From Treponema sp. (GTDB lineage: Bacteria > Spirochaetota > Spirochaetia > Treponematales > Breznakiellaceae), in assembly GCA_031259345.1 (NCBI GenBank), contig JAIRLQ010000323.1:1-6260 (forward strand): a stretch of DNA of 6,260 nucleotides, in the 5' to 3' direction. Below are positions 1-6,156 of this stretch, one piece after another. Numbering within the stretch: position 1 is the first letter of the stretch; the number at the start of each line of letters is the position of its first letter. The notes beneath the pieces are model-generated. The model was given only the letters and a program-made list of their open reading frames with translations, was not told the DNA's origin and made no database searches. Position numbers and translations under genes: made by a program.

Positions 1-273
1 ATAGAGGAAGCGTATTGCAAGCTGCAAGTGATGAGCGAAGACGAAGCGAACCGGATGATCTACGAGGCGCGGCTGAAGGCGCAGCGGGACGAATATTCCC
101 GCACACAAGGCGCATGGCAGGAAGGGCGAAAGGAAGGCCGAAAGGAAGGTGAAGCAAGCGCCGTAAAAAAAATCGTCTTTGAAATGAACAAGCACGGCAT
201 GGATGCCAAGGCCATAGCCGCCATCACGCATTTAAGCGAAGGGGAAGTCAACACGATTCTTAACAATATTTAG
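1..273 (+). CDS. Rpn-family (PD-(D/E)XK) nuclease/putative transposase, C-terminal fragment
   Basis: The reading frame is open from the first base of the window, so this is the 3' end of a longer gene; only the last 90 residues are visible. They start with an amphipathic stretch (IEEAYCKLQVMSEDEANRMI) followed by YEAR, a charged helix, a Glu-Gly-Arg-Lys repeat (EGRKEGRKEGE) and a short tail that looks like a small helix-turn-helix (GMDAKAIAAITHLSEGEVNTIL). This arrangement is typical of the C-terminus of Rpn-type recombination-promoting nucleases / PD-(D/E)XK family putative transposases, which are often multicopy in gut bacteria including treponemes. The catalytic domain lies upstream of the window, so activity cannot be judged. 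A GTG at 28 and an ATG at 31 are in frame but are probably internal, since the family-like sequence continues upstream of them. The gene is not part of the flagellar pathway. The family call comes from the tail alone and is moderately sure. Confidence 0.72.
   Translation: MEEAYCKLQVMSEDEANRMIYEARLKAQRDEYSRTQGAWQEGRKEGRKEGEASAVKKIVFEMNKHGMDAKAIAAITHLSEGEVNTILNNI
121..152 (+). repeat. 12-bp in-frame tandem repeat (about 2.7 copies)
   Basis: GAAGGGCGAAAG (121-132) is followed by GAAGGCCGAAAG (133-144) and a partial copy, GAAGGTGA (145-152). One base differs between the first two units. Each unit encodes Glu-Gly-Arg-Lys, so changes in copy number would keep the reading frame and only lengthen or shorten the charged linker before the C-terminal tail. 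Such Glu-Gly-Lys/Arg repeats are a common feature of Rpn-like proteins. Confidence 0.8.
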
Positions 274-291
274 TGCCCGCAATGCGCGGTA

Positions 292-320
292 TTGCATTAA
301 TTTTATAAACAGTATATAAT
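292..320 (+). promoter_or_regulatory. Predicted sigma70-type promoter for the fliO-flhF genes
   Basis: TTGCAT (292-297) lies exactly 17 bp upstream of a perfect TATAAT (315-320). The -35 box matches TTGACA only in its first three bases, but the -10 box and spacing are ideal and the region is AT-rich. Transcription would start near 326-328, giving a leader of roughly 15-30 nt before fliO, depending on the fliO start. Housekeeping-sigma promoters are known to drive flagellar export and motor operons in spirochetes, so this is plausible biology. The call rests on the sequence match alone. Confidence 0.6.
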
Positions 321-340
321 TAGAATTAATCAGTTCGTAC

Positions 341-937
341 TTGGGAGGGGAAAGACTGAACACCCGGCGTGTTTTTTTGGCCGCAGTTTTATTCGCTGCC
401 GTAATCTTTGTTTTTAATGTCCCTCATGTTTTGGCTCAGGAAGGGGTAACGGAAGATTCCTTTGTCCTGGGGGAGGAAACGCCCATAGCGGACAGCGGGG
501 CGGGGCCGGCTTCCGGCTGGGTTATCTTCCGCATGATCCTGGTTTTGGCCCTGGCAGCCCTGGCAATTTACGGCGTTGTGTTTTTTATCAAACGCGCTGC
601 CCGCCCCCGTTCGGAACGAAATCCCCATCTTAAAATTCTTGCCTCTGTTCCTTTGGGGCCAGGGGCTTTTAGCGCGGTAATATCCGTTGGTTCCAAGGCA
701 TATCTTGTAGGCGGCGGCGATGGGGGGGTTTCCCTGATTGCCGAAATAGACGAACAGGAAGCCCTGGAGACAATGCTCATTGATTATGCCCGCCAGGAAG
801 CGGAAGAGCGGGGGCCTGCTTTGTTGGATTTTTCTTCATTGTTAAGAAAGTTCGGCAGCCGCAAGGGCATGGAAAGCCGTCTTTCCTCACATGCCGAATC
901 CCTGCGAAAACAGCGGGACAGGCTTAAGGGGCTGTAG
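341..937 (+). CDS. fliO: Flagellar biosynthesis protein FliO (FliZ in spirochete naming)
   Basis: FliO is a small membrane protein that assists assembly or stability of the FliP ring in the flagellar export gate. Read from TTG 341 the protein has 198 residues; from CTG 356 it has 193. Numbering from the TTG, residues 9-32 form a signal-peptide-like segment (Arg-Arg, a hydrophobic core, then HVLA before Gln33). A short acidic region follows, then a transmembrane helix at about 60-83 ending in KRAARPR. A cytoplasmic FliO domain comes next, with HLKILASVPLGPGAFSAVISVGSKAYLVG (shown at about 96-124) and GVSLIAEID (about 129-137). The C-terminus is highly charged. One base separates its stop from the fliP start, which fits the conserved spirochete order. 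The family is weakly conserved, but the position before fliP and the VPLGPG...VGSKAYLVG core support the call. The start codon is uncertain: TTG 341 lacks a Shine-Dalgarno site, while CTG 356 has a good one. The 341 start is kept here because CTG starts are rare. Confidence 0.85.
   Translation: MGGERLNTRRVFLAAVLFAAVIFVFNVPHVLAQEGVTEDSFVLGEETPIADSGAGPASGWVIFRMILVLALAALAIYGVVFFIKRAARPRSERNPHLKILASVPLGPGAFSAVISVGSKAYLVGGGDGGVSLIAEIDEQEALETMLIDYARQEAEERGPALLDFSSLLRKFGSRKGMESRLSSHAESLRKQRDRLKGL
343..350 (+). promoter_or_regulatory. Ribosome binding site of fliO (questions the annotated start)
   Basis: GGGAGGGG is the only strong Shine-Dalgarno sequence before fliO. It lies downstream of the in-frame TTG at 341 and five bases upstream of an in-frame CTG at 356. 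It therefore cannot serve the TTG but is well placed for the CTG. No purine-rich site precedes the TTG (321-340 reads mostly A/T). Confidence 0.6.
926..931 (+). promoter_or_regulatory. Ribosome binding site of fliP
   Basis: AAGGGG lies inside the last codons of fliO, seven bases before ATG 939. It selects ATG 939 over the in-frame ATG at 891, which would add 16 hydrophilic residues in front of an obvious signal peptide and overlap fliO by 47 bp. Confidence 0.7.
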
Positions 938-938
938 T

Positions 939-1760
939 ATGAAAAAGCTCTTTCTGGCGGCCTTTGTATGCTGCCTGTTTGTTTTCGGCTTTCCGCAAAA
1001 GATTCATTCCCAGGCGCCGCCTTTCCCGCAAATGTCCGGCGAAGGGACCGCGGCTCTCCCGGACCCTCCGGAAAGCCCGGTCATACCTTTTATCGACCTT
1101 ACCATCAGGAACCCTGCTTCGGGGCGGGAAGTTGCGTTTTCGCTGCAGCTTCTCCTGCTCCTTACGGTACTTTCCCTGGCGCCGAGCATTATTATTTTAA
1201 CAACCAGTTTTTTGCGTATTTCCATCGTGCTGGATTTTGTCAAGCGCGCTCTTTCCCTGCAGCAGGTCCCTCCCAACCAGGTGCTTATGGGGATTTCACT
1301 TTTTATGACAATCTTTATTATGTGGGGTACTTTCCAAACTATTTATACCAATTCGCTGCGGCCCCTGGCGGAGGGTGAAATTTCCGTGGAAGAAGCATAC
1401 CGCGAAGCGGAAGCGCCGCTGCGTATTTTTATGTATACCCAACTGCAGAACAGGCCCGGGAATATAAGGCTCTTTATGGCCATGCGCGGCCTTGACCGCC
1501 CGAATACTTTGGCGGATGTTCCCACCTATATTCTTGTTCCCGCTTTCATTCTAAACGAACTGACTGTCGCGTTTAAAATCGGAATATATCTTTATATCCC
1601 GTTTATAGTAATTGATATGGTTGTAGCCAGCGCCCTTATGTCCATGGGGATGATCATGCTGCCGCCGGTTATGATTTCCATGCCCTTTAAACTTATTCTG
1701 TTTGTTCTTGTTGACGGATGGGGGCTTTTAACGGATCAACTGGTCCGATCTTTTATTTAG
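939..1760 (+). CDS. fliP: Flagellar export gate protein FliP
   Basis: FliP forms the pentameric core of the FliP-FliQ-FliR export gate through which flagellar proteins cross the inner membrane. The 273-residue product starts with a signal peptide (MKKLFLAAF...; hydrophobic to about 18, possible cleavage near 24-26, although a Pro after Ala26 makes that exact bond unlikely). A Pro-rich periplasmic linker runs to about 50. The FliP family core follows: TM helix at about 68-88 with LAPSIIILTTSFLRISIVL (80-98), TM at about 115-135 (FMTIFIMWGTFQTIY), a periplasmic loop at about 140-190, and two C-terminal TM helices carrying ELTVAFKIGIYLYIPFIVID (207-226) and MGMIMLPPVMISMPFKLILF (236-255). These are hallmark FliP sequences. 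Length and cleavable signal agree with characterised FliPs (about 245 residues in enterics); the extra length is mostly the N-terminal linker. The gene starts one base after the fliO stop, so translation is probably coupled. Confidence 0.97.
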   Translation: MKKLFLAAFVCCLFVFGFPQKIHSQAPPFPQMSGEGTAALPDPPESPVIPFIDLTIRNPASGREVAFSLQLLLLLTVLSLAPSIIILTTSFLRISIVLDFVKRALSLQQVPPNQVLMGISLFMTIFIMWGTFQTIYTNSLRPLAEGEISVEEAYREAEAPLRIFMYTQLQNRPGNIRLFMAMRGLDRPNTLADVPTYILVPAFILNELTVAFKIGIYLYIPFIVIDMVVASALMSMGMIMLPPVMISMPFKLILFVLVDGWGLLTDQLVRSFI

Positions 1761-1764
1761 GGAT

Positions 1765-1769
1765 AGGGG
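1765..1769 (+). promoter_or_regulatory. Ribosome binding site of fliQ (supports a TTG start)
   Basis: AGGGG, within GGATAGGGG just after the fliP stop, lies five bases upstream of TTG 1775. No ATG or GTG in this frame is near a Shine-Dalgarno site, so the TTG is the best start. It also gives the usual FliQ length. Confidence 0.65.
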
Positions 1770-1774
1770 TTTAG

Positions 1775-2041
1775 TTGAGTATAGGAGATGTTACCGCCTT
1801 GCTTCGGGGCGGTATTTTGGAAGTTATTATCCTCGCGGCGCCGCTTTTGCTTTCCGCCTTGGTGGTGGGTCTGGTAGTTGCCATTTTGCAGGCAACTACT
1901 TCCATTCAGGAGCAGACCCTCACTTTTGTGCCCAAGGTAATAGCCATACTTCTGGTGCTTGCGTTTCTCGGAGGCTGGATGTTTACCAGCCTTCGCGAAT
2001 ATACGATAGCGATTTTTAGAATGATACCGGAGATGAGGTAG
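1775..2041 (+). CDS. fliQ: Flagellar export gate protein FliQ
   Basis: FliQ is a two-helix inner-membrane subunit that packs around the outside of the FliP-FliR core of the export gate. The 88-residue product has the standard family length. TM1 spans about 14-37 (LEVIILAAPLLLSALVVGLV). The conserved cytoplasmic turn ILQATTSIQEQTLTFVPK sits at 37-54, and TM2 at about 55-77 (VIAILLVLAFLGGWMF). A short amphipathic tail follows. It starts from TTG, with AGGGG five bases upstream, and follows fliP by 14 bp. Its last codons contain the Shine-Dalgarno site of fliR. Family identity is clear from the ATTSIQEQTL...PK motif and the gene order. Confidence 0.96.
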   Translation: MSIGDVTALLRGGILEVIILAAPLLLSALVVGLVVAILQATTSIQEQTLTFVPKVIAILLVLAFLGGWMFTSLREYTIAIFRMIPEMR

Positions 2042-2044
2042 CGC

Positions 2045-2866
2045 GTGATTGAAGACAGGATCCTAAGTGAAATATTGGCCGCCGCGCCGGCTTTCCTCCT
2101 GATTGCGGTCAGGGCATTGGCGATGCTCCAGACCTCGCCCCTTCTTTCAACCGAGGCGGTGCCTCAGGTAGCCCGTTTTGCCCTGGCGGGCTTTGCCGCC
2201 TATGCCGCCTTTCCCGGCGCCCTGGCGCGTGATTGGGTTTTGCAGCCTTTTGGGCTGAGTTTTATTTTTCTTCTTATTGGTGAGGCGCTTATCGGGATAA
2301 TTATGGGCTTTTTCCTGACCATTATATTTTCCGCCTTTTCTACGGCAGGCCAGTTCTTTTCCCTTCAAATGGGCTTTAGCGCTTCGGATACCTTCGACCC
2401 CCTGGCGCAGATAGAAAACCCGCTCCTTGGTCAGTACCTTAACCTGGTCGCCATGCTGGTGTTTTTATCCATGGAAGGTTTTAGGGAACTGTTTCTCGGC
2501 GGATTCTGGCGCAGCCTCGAGTCCATAAATGTGATGAACCTTGTTTCGGGAAGGGAAAGTATTGTTACCATGATGGTTTCGGGGCTTTCCCGGCTTTTTC
2601 TGGACGCCATTATTATTTCGCTTCCCATACTGGGAACCCTTTTTCTGGTTTCCCTGTGTAACGGACTTATCTCCAAAGCGGCACCGCAAATTAACATCCT
2701 TGCCGAAGGGTTTCCCATTTCCATCACCGTTGCTTTTATCCTGATTTACGCCTCCCTGCCTTTTATGACCGAAGCCTTTAGCCGGGTGCTTGGCTCCGGC
2801 TTTGGAGCCATAGAAAACCTCTATATACGCATAGGCCGGCAAATCGCCGAAGGGGGCGGTCTGTGA
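2045..2866 (+). CDS. fliR: Flagellar export gate protein FliR
   Basis: FliR is the single-copy subunit that completes the FliP5-FliQ4-FliR1 export gate and resembles a FliP-FliQ fusion in fold. The 273-residue product is close to the normal family length and strongly hydrophobic, with several transmembrane segments (roughly 12-30, 42-60, 72-98, 128-148, 175-205 and 222-240). Diagnostic stretches are GEALIGIIMGFF (79-90), GQFFSLQMGFSASDTFDP (102-119) and the C-terminal GLISKAAPQINILAEGFPI (207-225), equivalent to the family's APQxNxxxxGFP motif. The start is GTG, three bases after the fliQ stop, with GAGG (2035-2038) six bases upstream. Its stop overlaps the flhB start in GTGA, so flhB translation is probably coupled to it. 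Long reading frames on the opposite strand are shadows of its hydrophobic codons. Confidence 0.97.
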   Translation: MIEDRILSEILAAAPAFLLIAVRALAMLQTSPLLSTEAVPQVARFALAGFAAYAAFPGALARDWVLQPFGLSFIFLLIGEALIGIIMGFFLTIIFSAFSTAGQFFSLQMGFSASDTFDPLAQIENPLLGQYLNLVAMLVFLSMEGFRELFLGGFWRSLESINVMNLVSGRESIVTMMVSGLSRLFLDAIIISLPILGTLFLVSLCNGLISKAAPQINILAEGFPISITVAFILIYASLPFMTEAFSRVLGSGFGAIENLYIRIGRQIAEGGGL

Positions 2867-4002
2867 GCGAAAAGTTTTTTATGGATTTACAGTGGTTTGC
2901 CGCGGAGGATGAGGGGCGTACCTTTGACCCTACCGAGACTACGTACCGCAAGGCAAGGGAAGAAGGCAGGGTCGCAAAAAGCCAGGAACTTATTGCCGCC
3001 CTGGGGCTTCTCCTTCCGGCCCTGGCCCTGGTCTTTTTGGCGCCTGGCATGCTTAATACCTGCGCGGAGATGATACGTTTTTTCTTTACACGAATTAACG
3101 AGCTTGACCCCGCAACGGATAAAATTGCCCCGGGAGTTTTTTTTCAATACTATGCCCGCCTGATTTTGCCCCTTTTTGCCGTAGCGGTAACGGCGGCTCT
3201 TTTTTCAAATCTGGTTCAAACGAGGGGTTTCCTTTTTACCACTAAACCTTTGACGCCGGATTTTAACAAAGTCGTTCCCCATTTTGGACGTTACTTTCAG
3301 AAGACCCTTTTTTCTCTGGAAGGGCTGGTAAATTTTGGCAAGTCCATAGCAAAAATGGCAATCATAGGTTTTGTTGCTTTTTTCATTATTCGATCCAATA
3401 TAAACCAGTTGATGAATTTGCAGAAAGCGGGCCTGTGGAACGGCATTACCCTGATATCAACCATGGCAGCCCAGATGCTTATTATTTCCGCTTTGCTTAT
3501 GCTCCTTATTTCCATTCCCGATTATCTTTTTCAGCGCTGGCAATTCAAAGAATCCCTTAAAATGACCCAGCAGCAATTTAAGGAAGAAATGAAACAGGAA
3601 GAAGGGGATCCCCAGGTTAGGGCGCGGCTTAAAGCCCGCTACAGGGAGCTTCTTTCCAGAAATCTTGCGCAGGTGGTGCCCAGGGCAAATGTGGTTATTA
3701 CAAACCCCACCCATTACTCGGTGGCGATTCTTTACGAGATGGGCGCTATGGAAGGGCCTGTAGTGATAGCCAAGGGCGAAGACGAGCTTGCCACGCGGAT
3801 ACGGGAAATCGCGCTAGCCAATGAAGTGCCGGTAGTCAGACATCCTCCGCTTACCCGGGCTATTTATGCCAGGGTAGAAGTGGGGGATGTGATTCCGCGA
3901 ATTTTTTGGCGAGTGATGATCGCTTTGATTGGTAAATTTTTGGATATTGACAGGAATGCCCGCGGGGAACATGTTTCGCAGGGTTTAAAGATGGAGGCGT
4001 AA
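2863..4002 (+). CDS. flhB: Flagellar export protein and substrate-specificity switch FlhB
   Basis: FlhB is the export-apparatus protein that wraps the gate opening and switches secretion from rod/hook to filament subunits after autocleavage. The product has 379 residues. The cytoplasmic N-terminus DLQWFAAEDEGRT (8-20) then DPTE and RKAREEGRVAKSQEL (29-43) is the conserved entry to the family and looks typical of treponemes. Transmembrane segments lie at about 44-64, 95-117, 160-180 and 200-222. The cytoplasmic domain begins near 225, with the linker KMTQQQFKEEMKQEEGDPQV (233-252). The autocleavage motif Asn-Pro-Thr-His is at 281-284 (bases 3703-3714), in VVITNPTHYSVAI, so cleavage after Asn281 is expected. 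PVVRHPPLTRAIYARVEVGDVIP (shown at about 323-345) matches the family C-terminal core. The start is GTG 2863, overlapping the fliR stop by four bases, with AGGGGG six bases upstream. An internal ATG at 2881 is less likely because it would drop conserved N-terminal residues. Confidence 0.97.
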   Translation: MSEKFFMDLQWFAAEDEGRTFDPTETTYRKAREEGRVAKSQELIAALGLLLPALALVFLAPGMLNTCAEMIRFFFTRINELDPATDKIAPGVFFQYYARLILPLFAVAVTAALFSNLVQTRGFLFTTKPLTPDFNKVVPHFGRYFQKTLFSLEGLVNFGKSIAKMAIIGFVAFFIIRSNINQLMNLQKAGLWNGITLISTMAAQMLIISALLMLLISIPDYLFQRWQFKESLKMTQQQFKEEMKQEEGDPQVRARLKARYRELLSRNLAQVVPRANVVITNPTHYSVAILYEMGAMEGPVVIAKGEDELATRIREIALANEVPVVRHPPLTRAIYARVEVGDVIPRIFWRVMIALIGKFLDIDRNARGEHVSQGLKMEA

Positions 4003-4006
4003 GTTA

Positions 4007-6145
4007 ATGGCTGATATTGCAAGACCTGCCGGTCCCCAGGTCCAAGCCGGAATGATAAATACCAAAAACCTTTTTATTCCCTTTGGGGTGATCCTGGTAG
4101 TTGTTATGTTCATCGTCCCCCTGCCTACGGTAATTCTGGACGCCCTTATGTCCATGAATCTGGTGCTTTCCCTTTTGGTGCTCCTTATTGTTCTGTATAA
4201 TAAAAAGCCTACGGATTTTACCCTGTTTCCGGTGGTTCTTTTAATCGTAACGGTCTTTAGCCTGGCCCTTAATGTTTCGTCTACCCGTCTTATTCTAACC
4301 CAGGGTTCCCGTTTTGACGGCAGAATGATAAAAGCGTTCTCTACCTTTGTAGTCGGTTCCGGGGACTCGAAGGGCCTTGTAACAGGTTTTGTAATTTTTA
4401 TCGTGATCATTGCCGTTCAGGCTATGGTTATTACCAAAGGGGCCACCCGTATTTCCGAAGTAGCCGCCAGGTTTACCCTGGATGCCATGGCGAACAAGTT
4501 TATGGCTGTTGATACCGAATATAACGGCGGTTCCATTGACCAAAAAGAGGCCCAGCGCCGCAAAGAAGAAATACAACGGGATTCGGACTTTTACGGGTCC
4601 ATGGACGGGGCAAGTAAATTTATTTCCGGCAATGTCAAAGTAGGCATACTTATCACGGTGGTAAATATCGTGGGGGGGATCATTATTGGTTCTACCCTGA
4701 ATGGCGAAGAGATTTCCCAGACTTTGGGTACCTATATTTCTTTTTCTATTGGCGACGGGCTTATCTCTCAGTTCCCGTCCCTTCTGGTGTCAACCGCCAT
4801 GGGCATTGTGGTAGCCCGTGCGGCGGCGCCCGGGGAATTGACGGACCAGGTTTCACAGCAGTTTTCAAAAGACGCCAAGGTTTACTGGATTGCCGCCGCG
4901 GTTCTTTTCGGCCTGGCGCTGCTTCCCATTTTCCCCAAATATGTGTTGTTTCCTATGTCTGCCCTGCTTGGCTTTTATGCCTACCGCATAGGCCGGAACC
5001 TCAAGAAAAAAGAAAGTTTTGACGAGATGATGGCAAAAACCCAGGATACCAAAAAGCCCAGGGAAGATGCGGCGGAAAGCGCCCACATGGAACAGCTTGA
5101 TCCCCTCTCTCTGGAATTGGGTTTTGGCCTTATTCCACTGGTAGACAAGGACAAGGGGGCGGAACTTTTACAGCGGGTTCAGGAAGTGCGCAGGCAGACC
5201 GCCCTGGATTTGGGGATTATTATTCCAAAAATCCGCATTATCGACAATATGCTTTTGGGTTCTTCCGAATACTGTTTTAAGATTAGGGGAGTTGATGTAG
5301 GCAGGGGTTCCATACGCATGGGCCATTATTTGTGCATGGTAAACGAAACGGTCAAAGAAGAAATTTCGGGCGAACAAACCAAAGATCCCGCCTTTGGCCT
5401 TCCGGCCCTTTGGGTCAGCGAAGACAAGCGGGACGAGGCTGAGCGCGCGGGGTACACGGTGGTAGATCCTCCTTCCATTATTGCTACCCATTTAATGGAA
5501 ATTATCAAGCGCCATGCCGCGGAAATCCTTGACAGGGAATCGGTTAAAAACATAATTGAAGGCCTTAAGAAAAATTATTCGGCGGTTGTGGAAGAAGCTG
5601 TTTCGCTGACCAACCAGCGCGACGGCCCGGGGCTTGTGCTTGGGGAAATCCAGAAAGTGCTCCAGGGCCTCCTTAAAGAGCAGGTTTCCATCAGGAACAT
5701 GGTCTCCATACTCGAAGCCATTGCGGACTTTTATCCTTTAAGCAGAAAAATCGGCTACCTTATCGAAAAAACAAGGCAGGCCCTAAAAAATCAAATCTGC
5801 CTTCAATATTCCGATTCTTCCCGCTGCCTCCATGTGTTGATGCTGGACCCCTCTCTGGAACAAAAGATTCTGGAAAGCAAAGTAATAGATTCTTCCGGCG
5901 ATGAAATGGCTGCGCTGGAACCCAGGCTTCAAAAAGCCTGGATAGCGTCTGTAAGGCGTTCTGTCCAGGCGGTTCATAAACAGGGCTACATGCCGGTGCT
6001 GCTCTGTTCCGAAGCGGCCCGGGCGCTGGTAAAAACCGCGCTGGACAGGGAACTGCCGGAGGTCGCTGTGTTGTCGGCGCCGGAAATAGGAAATGATTTT
6101 ACCGTAGAATCCCTGGGCGTGATACGTCCAGGTGAGGAAGAATAG
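4007..6145 (+). CDS. flhA: Flagellar export protein FlhA (FHIPEP family)
   Basis: FlhA forms the nonameric ring below the export gate: its membrane half takes part in proton-driven export and its cytoplasmic half docks chaperone-substrate complexes. The 712-residue protein has the usual family length. After a hydrophilic N-terminus (1-20), eight TM helices are expected in about 22-325, with a cytoplasmic loop at 145-210. That loop holds the FHIPEP signature region (RISEVAARFTLDAMANKFM, 148-166) and DFYGSMDGASKF (194-205). A linker at 330-362 leads to the C-terminal domain, with GFGLIPLVD (372-380), RIRQ-like RRQTALDLGIIIPKIRI (395-411) and GYTVVDPPSIIATHL (482-496). Residues aligned with Salmonella Arg94, Arg147, Arg154, Asp158, Asp199, Lys203 and Asp249 are present (each at +1 here except Arg94). 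Two departures stand out: Asn209 where Salmonella has Asp208, and Ala-Asn-Lys-Phe at 162-165 where the signature has Pro-Gly-Lys-Gln. The start ATG has GGAGG (3993-3997) nine bases upstream, within the end of flhB, and lies four bases after its stop. Confidence 0.98.
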   Translation: MADIARPAGPQVQAGMINTKNLFIPFGVILVVVMFIVPLPTVILDALMSMNLVLSLLVLLIVLYNKKPTDFTLFPVVLLIVTVFSLALNVSSTRLILTQGSRFDGRMIKAFSTFVVGSGDSKGLVTGFVIFIVIIAVQAMVITKGATRISEVAARFTLDAMANKFMAVDTEYNGGSIDQKEAQRRKEEIQRDSDFYGSMDGASKFISGNVKVGILITVVNIVGGIIIGSTLNGEEISQTLGTYISFSIGDGLISQFPSLLVSTAMGIVVARAAAPGELTDQVSQQFSKDAKVYWIAAAVLFGLALLPIFPKYVLFPMSALLGFYAYRIGRNLKKKESFDEMMAKTQDTKKPREDAAESAHMEQLDPLSLELGFGLIPLVDKDKGAELLQRVQEVRRQTALDLGIIIPKIRIIDNMLLGSSEYCFKIRGVDVGRGSIRMGHYLCMVNETVKEEISGEQTKDPAFGLPALWVSEDKRDEAERAGYTVVDPPSIIATHLMEIIKRHAAEILDRESVKNIIEGLKKNYSAVVEEAVSLTNQRDGPGLVLGEIQKVLQGLLKEQVSIRNMVSILEAIADFYPLSRKIGYLIEKTRQALKNQICLQYSDSSRCLHVLMLDPSLEQKILESKVIDSSGDEMAALEPRLQKAWIASVRRSVQAVHKQGYMPVLLCSEAARALVKTALDRELPEVAVLSAPEIGNDFTVESLGVIRPGEEE

Positions 6146-6156
6146 GAAGGGAAATT

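Noticed and set aside
274..304. Intrinsic terminator after the Rpn-like gene
   Set aside because: The best stem is only 4-5 bp and is followed by a broken A/T stretch rather than a T run, so it is not listed as a terminator.
891..938. Upstream in-frame ATG for fliP
   Set aside because: It would add a hydrophilic stretch before the signal peptide and overlap fliO by 47 bp; ATG 939 has a well-placed AAGGGG.
968..1378. A 136-codon open frame on the + strand inside fliP
   Set aside because: It is out of frame with an unmistakable FliP, has no ribosome site, and its Phe/Tyr/Pro/Ala-rich composition is what a shifted reading of hydrophobic codons gives.
2465..2842. A 125-codon open frame on the - strand inside fliR
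   Set aside because: It is a shadow of FliR; the Lys/Gly/Asn/His-rich product resembles no known family and lacks a start context.
2881..2916. FlhB N-terminus (MDLQWFA) resembles the start of some phage capsid proteins (NLQLFA-type)
   Set aside because: The rest of the protein is full-length FlhB with NPTH, and DLQWFAAEDEGRT fits treponemal FlhB; no phage signal is present.
3985..4410. A 141-codon open frame on the - strand over the flhB-flhA junction
   Set aside because: It is antisense to conserved flagellar genes, is rich in Thr/Arg/Ile as expected from the complement of hydrophobic codons, and has no recognisable domain or promoter.
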